Counted from the first letter of the stretch, positions 49,001 to 61,243 are shown. The stretch: DNA of 64,000 nucleotides from Astragalus membranaceus (GCA_039519185.1 CM076851.1:47412751-47476750), one strand, 5' to 3'. Made by a program: numbers and translations. The notes: a model not told the origin generated them from the sequence alone.

Positions 49001-50267
49001 TCCACCTTAATTTCAGTGTTATGTTGCGATTTCCGGCAAACAAACTTTACTGCATGAAGAATGCAAATGATGAAAGTTTTTTTTTTCAAAATTTTGTCAG
49101 GTGCAAATGCAATGGTGCAAAATGATGTGAATGCGAAATGGTGTGTTATTTACATGGAAAAAGGGTAAGAAAATGAGGTTATTTGTGGTATTTTGAACAT
49201 TTTCAAAGATACACGCTACATGCCACCTCATGTAGGTGTTTATGAGGGGAAAAGAAAATTACTTTCTACAATTTTGAAATAGAGTTTGAGAAAAGGGAAT
49301 GCCTAAGCTAATGCAACAAACAAAGGCGTGCCTCCGTGTCCTACAAAGGGTGGGAATCCTAGGGTCTAGAGTCGACGAAAAGGGAAATCCTCCCATGTAG
49401 GTTCTAATCACTTCCTCACAATGGCAACCAAGAGCTAAAGTCTCTCTCATGATGACACCCACAATCGTAGAAAGCTACCGAGTGTGTGGCATCATGACAA
49501 AGCGCACTCTTGGGCGAAACTTTCATGAGAGCCATACAGACAAAGGTCTACGAATGGCAGTCACTAATCGTTCCCACTGTCCTAGGTTTTTGTTCAGACC
49601 TTGGGTTTTAGGCCCCACTCAATGCTCACAAGTATAGGGTGTGAAGTGTGTGTTGAGGGAACAACACCTAGAAATAACTACCCTTCCCCACCTGCAAGAA
49701 AAACCATGAACAGTCCAGACAAAAAGGTCGTCTACCCTAGGGTTCAACATGCATACATCATTTCAATATACAAACCATCCTAAGAAGTCAACAATAATTA
49801 CACGCATTGCTTACCTCAAAGAAAAGGAGCCGAGAAGAGGGAACATAATAGAATTGGGGAATATGCTTGAACTTACCTCAAAGAAAGGGAGCAAAGAAGA
49901 GGGAACTTGATAAGATTGGGGGAATGCATGAAAGAAAGAAGCATATAAGCAAAGAGGATAAGAGAAAAAACTATCTACCACTTTAAGCAAGAAGCGAACA
50001 TAGAAGAAGAAGGGATAAATACACATGAATGCAACATGACAATGTGAGAATGCAATGGAATTGCCAAGATGCAATCAAGTAGACATGAGAGAAAGGAGAA
50101 GAAGAAGGAATGTTCTAAAATCTAGCAAACAAATGGCATGGAAAATAGAACAAAAGTAGGAAGAAGGGAGGTAAAACAAAGCATGTTAAATCAACAAAGC
50201 AAATCACACATTCAATTAATCGGCTTGACCCACTTAAGAAAAAGAATTCCCCAGCAGAGTCGCCAGC
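43092..50267 (+). repeat. Non-coding interior of the Ogre-like element
   Basis: From 43,150 to 43,720 a run of GATCTGAAGGAGCACTGGGG-like units repeats. From about 43,800 to 49,150 the sequence is dominated by ATGAATG, GCATG, GATGCAAATG and T-runs, a biased low-complexity text with frequent stops in all frames. From 49,200 to 50,267 it is more complex and ends at the Ogre-type pre-LTR segment. Short open frames occur but none resembles a known protein. Confidence 0.8.
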
Positions 50268-53250
50268 TGTCGCACCCCGAAAAATCCTTCGAGGGATTTT
50301 TCTTCGCACAACGGGATTTTAGAGTCGCCACCAATATTTTTTAAAGGTAAAACATCGGAAAAACCTTTTTTTGGAAAGCAATGGTCTTTGGAACCATTAG
50401 ATTTGGGTTCCGGGGTCTAATTACGTATGGGGAAGGTATTAGCACCCCATAACGTCCCTTCAAAGAAGGGTTACCTTAATTAAATATGTGATTTGCAAAG
50501 TTGATTGGGAAAAATGCTTTGTTTTGGAGAAATGCTTTGTTTTTACCTCTTTTGTTGATGAATCACTTAATGAAAAATATTTAGTTTTCGCGCTTGACGG
50601 AGGGCATCCGCTCCTACGTATCTCCCGGTGCGATGGAGAATTCAAAGCAACGTAGTTCTTGCTTTTGAAAAATGTTTTATTTTGGAAAAGTGTTTGGTTT
50701 TGAAAGGAAAAATGTTTTTGGTTTGTTGTACTTGACAGAGAGTATCCGCTCCTACGTATCTCCCGGTGCGATGGAGAATTCAAAGCAACGTAGTTCTTGT
50801 TTTTGAAAAATGTTTTATTTTGGAAAAGTGTTTGGTTTTTGAAAGGAAAAATGTTTTTGGTTTGTTGTGCTTGACGGAGAGTATCCGCTCCTACGTATCT
50901 CCCGGTGCGATGGAGAATTCAAAGCTACGTAGTTCTGGGTTGCCTAGAAAAAGGTTTTTGTTTTTTTATCTTGTTTAATTGTGAAAATTGAGCTTTCATG
51001 ATGATCAATTGAGCAAAGGCTCCAAGTGACCACCATTAGCACTCCATTGTTAATGATCATGCAAGCAAAGGCTTCGCAAGACTACTAACAAAGTTTTTGA
51101 TTTAGTGGAAATATTTAGGAAAATTAGGCATTCACGATGATCAATTGAGCAAAGGCTCCAAGTGATCGCCACCAGTACCTCATTGTTAATAATCATGCAA
51201 GCAAAGGCTTCACGAGACTACTAACAATGTTTGATTTTGAAGAGTTTTCGTAATTGGATCGATTCTTGTTTAGGGAAACATTTATCCATTATTTGAAAAA
51301 AAGGTTTGTGAAAGAAAATGTTTATTTATGGAAAATGAATTGTTTTTGAAATATAAAGAAATAGGGGGTGCAGTAGGAAAATGGGGTGCACTTAGCTGTA
51401 GGGAGCTATATCAGAAATAAGAAGGTGTGAACAGTAGCAGCCCAGTTCGTTTTCTGTGAACTGGGCTGCGTTTAAAGGATGGGCTTGCGTTGGGGGTGTA
51501 TAACGAAACGGAGGGGGTGTAAATAATAATCTGAAGTTAAAATAAAAACAAAATGAAATAAAAATTAGGGGAGATATAAAAGGAAAAGGGAGAGAAATCA
51601 CAACCGTAATTTATACTTAGCACAACCCTCAGCGCTGCAACTGAAAAAATAGCAGAGAGAGAGAGGGCTCCCCTCCGCCGTGAGAGAGAGAGCTCGCGAG
51701 AGTGGAAGAGAAGGAGAGCAACGACCACGGTGACGACACAAGGAACGACGGCTATGGCGCTGATCGTCGGACCAGCGGCATCGTACTGTGGCGACGGTGA
51801 TATGAGCGACGACGGCGACGACGTTCGTGGTGCTTTCTACTGAGTTCGACTGCGACTTGGCCGTGCTTTGGGCGAAGAAAATGCAGACGACGGGAGAGGG
51901 TCGCGCCGGTGGAGGCCAACCACGGTGGGGAGCCGTGGAGACGACGACGCGATGGTGCGCTACAGTGGCTGCGACGGCTTGGGCTGTGCGAGAGAGAGGG
52001 ACACCGAAGAGTGATGGATTGTGGTGGGGGGGTTTGGTGCGATGGTTCAGAGGGAGAGGAGTGGTTGTTTGGTGGAGATTTTGGTGACCGTGGGTGAGGT
52101 TTTGGAGGCTATGGTGGTGAGAGAGAGGAGCGGTGGCGCACGGTGATGAGAGAGAAAGAAGGACTGGAGGAGAGGAGGCGGTGGGTTACAGTGGTGAGAG
52201 GGAGAGGATGAAGTGGTGGTGGTTCTGTTCTGATTTGGGTGGTTGCGATGGTGTGCACGGTGGAGAGAGGGAGACAGGGGGGAGAACGAAAGGAGGGAGG
52301 ATGATGGAGGTGCTGGTTTTTGGTGACGGTGGTTGTCTGGGGTTCTGACAGCAGGGATGGTGGCGGTTCACGGTGGCGACCACCATACGGTGGCCGGAGC
52401 TTCAAGCTCCTCCTTTTGTCCTCCTTTTTTCTCTGATTACTTGATTTTGGTTTCTGATCCCTATCTTTTTCTCTATGATTTTCTCTCTGAAATTGTTTTT
52501 TTTTCCTCCCTTTGTTTCTGGTTTGATTTCTTTTTTATAGAGTCCCTCAGCACACTGAGACAAATTTTGCTGTTATCCTTTTACAGGGATGGTATTGGAG
52601 CAGAGCTGTGGGAGACAAGGCAGCAAAGGAGGTGCTGCCCAAAGCTGCTTGGTTGCTGCTGATTTGGAAAAAAACAAGGGGGCAAGGAAAAAGAACACTT
52701 GGCTCCACTCCTCAAATGCTGCTGCCAGCAAGAGGCGCCTCTGCCCTCTCTTTTATTTTTATTTTACTTTTAATTTTTGTACTTTTTTGTATTTTATTTT
52801 TTGTCCAGATGTGTAACAAAGTTGACTTCTTTTGGTTGTACCCATTTTTGTAACAAAGATTGATTGTAATAATAATAAGAAAACATTTATTCCACATCTG
52901 ATTTTTATTAGCTTTTTTTATAACAATGGTAATAAATTAAACTAATAACAATGACGATAAACATAGTTACACGACGAGATGCGAACACGCGCGCGCAAAG
53001 AGAGTAACGACACACACGATTAGGAATGACACGCGTATGTGGTTAGAAATAACATGTGCACGCAACAATGCAAAAACGTTAAGACTAATGCGTGTACACG
53101 ACTAAAAATAATACGTGTGCACCATGGAACATGTTTTTGGGATTTTCGAAAATGAAACAAGAAACCGATTAAAATCAAATGTCTACGAGATTATTATTAT
53201 TTTAGAAAAACAAATCACATTAATCTAACGGACAAAATTAGGGTATGACA
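50268..53250 (+). repeat. 3' LTR of the Ogre-like element
   Basis: 2,983 bp. It carries three copies of a unit with CCGCTCCTACGTATCTCCCG and GAATTCAAAGC(A/T)ACGTAGTTC at about 50,600-50,665, 50,735-50,800 and 50,875-50,935. The 5' LTR retains only the end of the last unit. It closes at GGGTATGACA (53,250). Confidence 0.9.
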
Positions 53251-53255
53251 AAAAG

Positions 53256-54887
53256 CAGGTGCAATTCTTCGATTCTTCAAAGGTCAGAAGATGTTCTAAC
53301 TATGGAAAGCCTCATGGTGGTGATTGTCGGCAAAGATCTAATCGATGCTATTATTGTAATGAAGAGGGTCACTATGCAAATAAGTTCCCTACAAGGAAGA
53401 GTTCCAAGGAATTACAAGCAGCTATCTCTTTCACCTCAGCAAGTCAGTGATTGCTTCAAGGTGCGAGAGCTTATCTTATTATGTTATCTACATCCACTGA
53501 AACTAGTTTAGATTTGGCGAACGTTCGAGTTGTGAATGTTTTTCTGGAGGTTTTTCAGAATGAAGTTTCTTCTGTACCTCCAGAGCGTGAAGTAGAGTTT
53601 TCTATAGAATTGGTTCCTGGCACAGGATCAATATCTGTTGCCCTTATCAGATGTCTCCTTTAGAATTAAAGGAATTGAAGTCTCAACTTGAAGAGTTAAT
53701 ATCAAAGAGGTTCATTCGACCCAGTGCTTCTTCATGGGGTGCTCCGGTGTTACTAGTCAAAAAGAAAGATGGTAGCATGAGATTGTGCATAGATTATCGA
53801 CAACTCAACAAAGTGACGATCAAGAATAAATATCCCTTGCCAAGGATAGACGATTTACTTGACCAACTTCGAGGTGCCGTGGTATTTTCGAAAATTGATC
53901 TAAGGTCGGGCTATCATCAAATAAAAGTAAGAGCCTTAGATATTCCGAAGACAGCTTTCCGTCTTAGGTATGGACATTACGAGTTCGTAGTGATACCCTT
54001 CGGTTTGACTAATGCTCCAGCGGTATTCATGGATTACATGAACCGAGTTTTTCACACGTACCTCGATCAGTTTGTAGTAGTTTTTATTGATGATATCTTG
54101 GTGTACTCTAAGACCATTGAGGATCATGTTCAACATCTCCGCATTGTTCTGAATGTACTCCGAGAGAGGAAGTTGTATGCCAAACCTTCGAAGTGTTATT
54201 TTTGGATGCCAGAGGTAAAGTTTTTGGGACATGTGATTTCCCAAACGGGAGTTGCAGTAGATCCCAGTAAGGTGGAAGCGGTGTTGAACTGGGAACGACC
54301 AACATCAGTCACAAAGATCAGAAGTTTCTTGGGTCTTGCCGATTACTATAGGAAATTTATTCAAGGGTTCTCACAGTTAGTTCTTCCACTTACTCAGTTA
54401 ACTCGTAAGGGCCAGCCGTTTACTTGGGATGCCGATTGTGAAGAATGTTTCTAAGAATTGAAAATTCGGCTGACTTCTGCTCCAATCCCGATTCTTCCGG
54501 ATCTGTCTTTGGAATTCCAAAATTTACAGCGATGCTTCTGGGAAGGGTTTAGGATGTGTTCTCATGCAGAATCAACAAGTGGTAGCTTATGCATTCAGGC
54601 AATTGAAGATTCATGAGGAGAATTATCCAACTCATGATTTGGAGTTGACAGCTATTGTGAATGCACTGAAGATTTGGAGACATTACCTGTGTGGGTCTCG
54701 TTTCGAAATCTTTAGTGAACACAAAAGTTTAAAGTATCTGTTTGATCAGAAAGAACTGAATAACAGGCAAAGAAGACGGGTAGAATTTTTGAAAGATTAT
54801 AACTTCGAGTTGAAGTATCATCCATGGTACATCCATAAGTTTCCACTTTGGTGGCGAGGTATTAGTTTGTTAACCTCTCCTTTGTGA
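53256..54887 (+). pseudogene. Gypsy gag end, RT and RNase H remnant
   Basis: It begins with a decayed knuckle region (CYYCNEEGHYANKFP, last Cys lost). It then jumps to the pre-RT linker (PPEREVEFSIELVPGTGSIS), so protease is deleted. After a frameshift at about 53,650 RT is open from 53,651 to 54,454: FIRPSASSWGAPVLLVKKKD, LCIDYRQLNKVTIKNKYPLP, SKIDLRSGYHQIKV and the catalytic FIDDILVYSK near 54,090. The connection domain carries SFLGLADYYRKFIQGFS. RNase H (54,564-54,887) reads AYAFRQLKIHEENYPTHDLE and has lost its first acidic part. Integrase is missing. Non-functional. Confidence 0.9.
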
Positions 54888-55987
54888 AGGTTAACAATGA
54901 GACTGTATTATGAGATTCCGTTTGACAGGTCAAACGTGGATAGGGATACAAAAGTGAGGTGACGACTGACTGTTTTTCACATTGTGAATAACCATCAAAG
55001 GATTAATTGATGGATCTGCTTGCAAGTGACTAAAAATTCCGAAGTGAATCTTGGCGTGCGGTATGATAGTTTTGAAAAATCATTTTTTTTAATGAAAACC
55101 CGCATGCTAAAGTTACTTTTGGGAACGAATCAAGAGGCTAATAAAATATGATTGAGGAAAATCATAGGCGGCATACTTAGGTTGAGGGGAAACTCAACGC
55201 TATTGGCTAATTCAGAAAGGAATTGGGTGCGTCGTAGATAAATATATTGCGAGGAAAGTTACAATAAAGGAAGAAGGGTTCTCAGTTCTGTTTGATAGTT
55301 ATTTTGAGAACAACTGAGGTGATTTTTATTGCCTTCGAAATTAATTGATGTTCCCACGGTTTATTTCTACGTTTAAGGTCAAAGTTTTTGGTAAAACCCT
55401 CATTCCATCTTTTTGAAAAGTTTTATCTCGAAATCTTGGGGGCGAGTCAAGAAGTTTCACGGATGACTTTTCCGTCACATTTTTCGATGTGTATGAGAAC
55501 TGTTATGGATTTTATAAGATTTGTTGAGAACGCGTTTACACCCTTCGAGGAAATCGTGTTTGTTTTTACCTCTACCGAGGAGTACCAGTTTGTGGATCTC
55601 ATTTCCAACCTGTATTTCTATCAAGTGCCTCATATTAAACCCTTTGATCTAGATTAATCAAAGTTGGGGTGCAAACGAGGATAATTGGAATAAAGTTATG
55701 AAAGTGTTTTCAAAACCCGATACCAAGCCTATGTAGGCATATGATGAGTTTCTCGTGTTGATTCGTAACAAGAGAGTTCAGACTATAACCTTAGAAGCAT
55801 TCTAGGGTAGTAGTGGATCATACATGGAGATTGATGTGCCAACTTGGGAAGATTTTCTACACTTATTTCGTTAACTAAGGATTGTGTTCCAGCAACTTAA
55901 GACCTTTCTGAGAATGCCGATTCTCGGTTAGTCAGATGAAAGACTTTACGAAATTTTGAGGACAAAATTCTTTCAAGTTGGGGAGAA
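54888..55987 (+). pseudogene. Degenerate end of the Gypsy pol with polypurine tract
   Basis: I cannot recognise integrase or a chromodomain. The last 50 bases (ACGAAATTTTGAGGACAAAA, then TTCTTTCAAGTTGGGGAGAA) correspond to the usual end of Tekay-type pol (KFRGRN-like) and to the polypurine tract. A frame at 55,388-55,657 is open but unlike any family I know. Confidence 0.6.
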
Positions 55988-56188
55988 TGTAACATCCTCA
56001 AAATAATTAATAGAATTATTTGGATGTTAACCCAATTGAATTATTTTAGTACTTGACTGGTAAATTTATTGAGTGCTAAAATTATTTATTGGTTGTCATC
56101 GGATCGTTAACCGGATAATACGAGTCAAGGACGATTTAGAATCGAAATAAGAGATTAAAGACAATATGCTAATTTGACCACGTTACCA

Positions 56189-56274
<86 letters not shown>

Positions 56275-56479
56275 TGAAAGAATTAAAGGAAAGAATTAAA
56301 AAGAAAGAAAGAACGAAAGGAAAGGAAGCGAGAGACAAAGAAGAGAAACAGAGAGAAAATAGAGAAAAGGAAAAAGAAGAGAAAAGAATGGGTGAAGGAG
56401 AAGAAGAGGAAAAAGGAAGTTCAAAGGCTCATCAAAACGACTTCCTTCCAACACGAAAAGTGATCAGCGTTCGTTCCTC

Positions 56480-56968
56480 AGGCATGACAACATAACCTGA
56501 ACCCGCGGATACCCACCCGACCCCGCCCCGAGTTTGACGGGGAAAACCCGCTTTGACTGGGGACGGGGTTGGGTTCGGGGATGTCGATACCCACCCCGTC
56601 CCCGCCCCGAACCCACTCGACAAAACATAAATTAATTATTTTATTTTATTATATGCATATTTACTCATTCATTTTGTTTCATAAATTTTGTTTATTTTTA
56701 ATTTTGATCTATTTCCTATAGAAAAATCTATTTTAATACTTTTAACTTTATTTTATCATTGTATAATAATTATTATTATTTTATTTTATTAATTATTATA
56801 AATATATTTTCTGTATTTTTCCTATAAATTTTGGCGGAAACGGGTACCCGCGGGGAACCCGTCCCCGTTTGGGACGGGATTGGGGGATGCAAAACCCGAC
56901 CCCGATAGAGGTAGGGGCGGGGACGGAGAATGCCAAACCCGCCCCCGACCCGCCCTGTTGCCATGCCT
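56480..56968. mobile_element. hAT-like MITE with GC-rich ends
   Basis: Termini AGGCATGACAAC and GTTGCCATGCCT are inverted with one mismatch. GC-rich subterminal arms (ACCCGCGGATACCCACCCGA; GGGTACCCGCGGGGAACCCG) flank an AT-rich core. The flanks CGTTCCTC (56,472-56,479) and ACTTCCTC (56,969-56,976) match at 6 of 8 bases, compatible with an old 8-bp hAT TSD. No coding capacity. Confidence 0.6.
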
Positions 56969-57005
56969 ACTTCCTCTTCAATTTGGTACCAATTTCATCG
57001 CAAAC

Positions 57006-57051
<46 letters not shown>

Positions 57052-58203
57052 TTGCCATTTTCGAAAGTTTGAAGGAAATGGAGGTTTTTGATGGTTCAAG
57101 CTCAAGGATAGCTTGGGATGGTGTTCGGCGCGAACCCAAGGATGGTGGATCGGTGATTGAAGTTCGATTGGGAGATTGGAAGCTAGTTGGGTGAGTTTGG
57201 GTTGAAAAATCAAGAATTGGGGTTATGTGTGAATAGTGATTTGGTTGAAGATGATGAATAGTGCTTGATGATTCAAGGATGATTAGGAGCGAACCCGAAG
57301 CGTATTGAGTGCGGAACGAAGTTCAATTTCGCGAATTGGAAGTTGGTTGGTGATTAGGGTTCGAATGGGGGATTTCGAGGGATTCGGTATTTCGGTCAAA
57401 GAGATGTCTCGAGATCGAGCGGAAAGATTGGAAGCGGATTTTGGCGTCGTCGGAGCGTGGAAGTTTATGCGGGGATTGTTCGTGTGGTTATGTGGAGATT
57501 TTGAAGTCTCGGTGATTTCGACTCGGTATCGACTCTCGCTTCAAGGGTGAGTTTTACTCACGCTTAGGATGTTTTCGCTTTACAATGAATTTTACGTGAT
57601 TTGATTTTTAGAGATTTTGACTTAAAAACCGTTATTTGAAAATATGTCGCGTTTTGATACAATTCGTTTACAAGGAGTTTTTGATTGATTTGATTGATTG
57701 TGTGATATTGATTGGGACTGTTTTGATGGTTGTTTGAACTGTTTTTAATCGAAATAAGAATCGGAGTTGAGCGGAATAGCGAATTTCGCAAGAAAACGGA
57801 AAACCTGCACTTTTCTGCAGATAGTCGCGTCGCGACCCGTCCCCATCGCGTCGCGACCAGGCCCAGTTTTGTCACGCAAATGTTTCTGACGCTTTTCGCG
57901 TCGCGACGGTAGCAGTTCGCGTCGCGACGCTTTGCAGTTTTTCAGTAAACTACACTGTTTTTGTTTTCGCGATAACTTTTGATCCGGGAACCCGATTGAG
58001 GTGTTCTAAGATGCGTTTGAAAGCTTATTCAGAGGCCTACCTGAATATTCTATTTTTAAGGTAAAAATGAACTGTTTTGGAGTTGTAAATTGGGTTGAAA
58101 AGTGACGAATTAGTATGCGGGAGAGAAAATGTAGATTTGTTTATGATGCGAACTATTGGTCTGAATGTAAATGAATACTGAGTCCATGTGATTGTAGATA
58201 CAT

Positions 58204-58206
<3 letters not shown>

Positions 58207-58284
<78 letters not shown>
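58207..58284. repeat. (TA)n microsatellite
   Basis: About 39 uninterrupted TA units in the Gypsy 3' LTR. The 5' LTR has only a few at the same site (about 36,450-36,462). Confidence 0.95.
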
Positions 58285-58288
<4 letters not shown>

Positions 58289-59337
58289 GTTGGGTGACGA
58301 CCCATGGTTTTAACATACTAGGCGGGGCAGTCATGATCCTCCACCCTAGGCTCCGTGCCAATAGGAGAATGTACTATTGGTAAGGGGGTTCACCGGGATT
58401 AGCACTGGATTGCAGTCGGTGTTATGTTTATATGTTGTTGTACGTACACCAGGATTAGCACTGGATTGCAGTCGGTGTCGTACTGTGCGATACACTGGGT
58501 TTAGCACTGGATTGCAGTCGGTGCCGCACTTTGTTTGTTCACGTTCACCGGGTTTAGCACTGGATTGCAGTCGGTGTCGTGTTAATTTAAAAAGGATTAT
58601 TAATTGAACCGAGAGAGTTAGTAGGGGTCTCGGTAGAACTCACCGAGATTGTATCTCATTGTTTATATGTTGTTGTTTTACAGAGAAACAGGAAAAGAAA
58701 GGACCACAGAGGCACGAGTAGGTCGAGCTCGGACTAGTTGCTGATAACGTAGCTTTATGCTTAAGTTTACATTCCTTTTTGTTGTCTATGTATCGCAACA
58801 CCATAACTTTAGTGTAATGTCATTTTATTTCCGCTTTCTTGCATGATAATATTGAGCACAATAGTTCACTGAATGTTATGGTCTGAGAACCTTTTATGGT
58901 CTTATGTGTATTAAGACTGCTTGGTTGTTGTCCAGTGGAAACTATGTTGCAGTGTTCAGTATTTATGCAGGAATTTTATATCTCTGATGTGCTACTAATG
59001 TGCACTCGGGTATTTTTAGTCAATAAATATACCGGGGTGTTACATGTTACCACAACCACCTTGAGTGTGAGGGGGGGGGGGGGGAGTATCAATGTATAAG
59101 CCATTTGTAATTAGTTTGTACTTAGTGTTAACCATTTGTAACTTGTATTTAGCTTTCGACTATTAGTTTAAGAGCTGTTATTAGACTTTGTTACAATTCA
59201 GTTTTACAGTTAGAACTATGGCTAATATCTGTTAGAACCATAATTAGCTCATTTGGTCAACTGTTTATAAAGCTATCTGATGTAAACTGAATACTAAATT
59301 CAATACAATGTACTTCAGTTTTACTTTCAATACAAAG

Positions 59338-60289
59338 AAACATAGGTTATCATAGTAAAACATAGAGACACAGAAACTAGCGAATGTCACTTGTAAAACA
59401 AAGACATGAGATAGTTGTTTCCTCTCTTGTGCTTCTATGACTAATGTTATCTTTGTTCTTGTGCTTATAAGGCGCTAAAGGTGTCCTTACAACGTATAGG
59501 GACTTTTTTTTTAAAAAGTATCAAAAATATTTTGATACTACTCTGACATGACGTATCAGGAAGTATCAGATACGATGCGTATCAGATACGGATACAAAAA
59601 CAAAACTGAATTATATGTGCATCATAGGAGATTACAAAGGAATGCTACTTTGCATACTTGCATTGGTGATGATTGTGAATATGGAAACCTGCAACCTTTC
59701 TCCTCTCCCTCTCTCCCTCCTTCTACATCTATCTCTTCTATGTTTTTCTTCTTTTTTTTGCTTTTGGTTTATTGTTCTATTTTTTTTGGAATAGAAATGA
59801 GCGAAGAAGATAGGGGTTATGGTCTCACTATGGGTTTAGGAGTTGCAGTCAAAGAGGTTCAGATAATGGTGATTTCTGAGCTATTCAATATATCAATATA
59901 TGTATAGAACCCATTTGATATGTTATTGTTAAAAAAAATCTGTTTGATATGTGATTACATCTTTAACTCATGATTTAATAAAAACAACTTTCTGACTCAT
60001 ATGGCTTTGGTAGAGCCTGGGATAAGGCGGTAGGTTTATTTTACTGCCATGACTACCTTCGGCATTGAAAACGAGAACTAACCGAGTGTTTATGCTGTTA
60101 CCTTTTGATTATAAAATAGCTTACGTGTCATATTTGTATTGGAGAACAGTTCAAATAGGACTTTATAAGTTTTGTCCTTTCTTAACAAATGTTAAAATAC
60201 AAGACACAAAAGCAGACCTAAGTTGTCGTCCTTTAAACACGTGTATTTTAGACGGGAGAGAAGCAGTGGGCTAGGACATTAATCTCCAC
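59338..60289. other. Flank after the nested stack, no gene seen
   Basis: AT-rich with a dispersed GTATCAGATACG motif near 59,560. The open frame at 59,548-59,907 has low-complexity Phe/Ser/Pro content and no recognisable domain. Confidence 0.5.
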
Positions 60290-60445
60290 TGTTGTGAAGT
60301 TTCTGGACGAGGTACTCTTTTTCCCAATAGGTTTTGGCTCAGGGAGGTTTTGAGGAGGCCCTCCCCCTTTCATGATTTTTATTATAAGGGTTGGGCACCC
60401 TTTGTGCTCCCTGGAATCTTTGCTTATCCAAAAAAATAGCTTTTT
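60290..60445 (+). pseudogene. LINE 3'-terminal scrap, plus strand
   Basis: It reads GGPPPFMIFIIRVGHPLCSLE, typical of the last codons of plant L1 ORF2, ending near an A-run (CCAAAAAAATAG, about 60,429). Heavily truncated. Confidence 0.45.
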
Positions 60446-60564
60446 TCTTGTGAGCTCAAGGGGAATAGCCCTAGGACAAAACAACTACAAACTAAAAACC
60501 ACAAGAGAAAACAATCCCCGCACAGCTCTGACGGCATTAATTAGCAACAAAATTAGGAACATTA

Positions 60565-60835
60565 TAAAACACTACTACAAGCCTGAATAGACAAACCAAA
60601 TTTGGTAAAACCATCAACAACCTGATTGGCCTCACGGTGAATGTGGGAGATCCTAACCTCTGAGAATAGATCCAACTGTTTCTGAATGGAGTCGATAAGA
60701 AGGTAACTAGGATGTTGCGAAGAGCACCCAGACTAAACAAGATTAACTATTTTCATAGAGTTAGAGTCAACAAAAATGAACTTGCAACCATTACGGGCCG
60801 CCGAGGAAATACTAGTAAGAATAGCTTTTAACTCA
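60565..60835 (-). pseudogene. LINE RNase H-like C-terminus
   Basis: The minus strand reads CKFIFVDSN near 60,780 and ISHIHREANQVVDGFTKFGL near 60,610. These are the D-S-N and H-R-E-A-N motifs of the RNase H domain (RVT_3 type) at the end of some plant LINE ORF2s. It continues the element at 62,345-63,255, split by an hAT-type insertion and with the region between RT and RNase H deleted. Confidence 0.75.
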
Positions 60836-61240
60836 TTCTTGGTTAAGGGTGTGCATGGTTTAGAAACCAAACCAAACTGAACCACATTTATGGTTTGGTT
60901 CGGTTTTCACAAACCATTTTCATAAAAACCGGTTTTTCAAGCAAAGCAGTTCCAATCCGGTTCAGGTTTGGTTTATAACCGGTTTTTGTATTTAACCGGT
61001 TTAATTGTATTGAACCAGTTTTAAAACCGGTGTTTGGACTCAAACCAGTTTTGCCTTTGAACCATTTTCTCCAAAAAAACCCATTTCGGACACAAACCAG
61101 TTTAACATAACCGCTCTTCCTTTTTCATCATCTGGTTTGCCTTTTTATACCAAAAAAAGATACGATAATAACTGATAAAGGTCAAGGACTTTATTAAAAC
61201 TGCAGGAAGCATTCTCATGTTAAAAACGCATGAAATCATA

Positions 61241-61243
<3 letters not shown>

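Larger units (their letters stand above)
37722..53250 (+). mobile_element. Ogre/Tat-like non-autonomous LTR element, 15.5 kb
   Basis: 5' LTR 37,722-40,341 and 3' LTR 50,268-53,250, TGTCGCAC ... GGGTATGACA. The exact 5-bp TSD is AAAAG (37,717-37,721 and 53,251-53,255). The segment before the 3' LTR (TTCCCCAGCAGAGTCGCCAG) is characteristic of Ogre/Tat elements. The 9.9 kb interior has no recognisable gag, protease, RT, RNase H or integrase, so mobility would need proteins from a relative, as in a large retrotransposon derivative. The primer-binding site is unclear: GTTGCCCCTC follows the LTR. Confidence 0.9.
34088..59044 (+). mobile_element. Ty3/Gypsy element, Tekay/Del-like, interrupted by the Ogre-like element
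   Basis: 5' LTR 34,088-37,219 and 3' LTR 55,988-59,044, both TGTAACATCC ... GGGTGTTACA. The PBS TGGTATCAGAGC (37,222-37,233) matches initiator-Met tRNA. The polypurine tract AAGTTGGGGAGAA lies just before 55,988. The flanks TGTAA (34,083-34,087) and TGTTA (59,045-59,049) are a 5-bp TSD with one mismatch. RT wording (SKIDLRSGYHQIKV, PFGLTNAP) fits the Tekay/Del chromovirus group. Internal domains are decayed. The gag region is split at 37,721/53,251 by the Ogre-like element. Confidence 0.9.
55988..59044 (+). repeat. 3' LTR of the Gypsy element
   Basis: 3,057 bp. It contains TA/TG microsatellites (56,191-56,272), an hAT-like MITE (56,480-56,968), a CT run (57,008-57,048), a long TA run (58,207-58,284) and the four-unit minirepeat at 58,391-58,578. 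It lacks the MULE seen in the 5' LTR. Confidence 0.9.
33049..59332 (+). mobile_element. Outer Copia element of the nest, internally deleted, TA..TA termini
   Basis: LTRs lie at 33,049-33,314 and 59,087-59,332 (TATCAATGTATAAG ... TTTCAATA). The exact 5-bp TSD is CAAAG (33,044-33,048 and 59,333-59,337). The 3' LTR start is fixed independently by the polypurine run GAGGGGGGGGGGGGGGAG directly before 59,087. No primer-binding site, gag, protease or integrase follows the 5' LTR: it joins directly to late RT coding. The element was later split by the Gypsy insertion at 34,088. Confidence 0.85.

Noticed and set aside
55388..55657. Possible integrase or chromodomain in the Gypsy element
   Set aside because: No HHCC, D-D-E or chromodomain residues could be recognised.
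59548..59907. Possible small protein gene
   Set aside because: No domain, low-complexity Phe/Ser content, sits in repeat-like flank.
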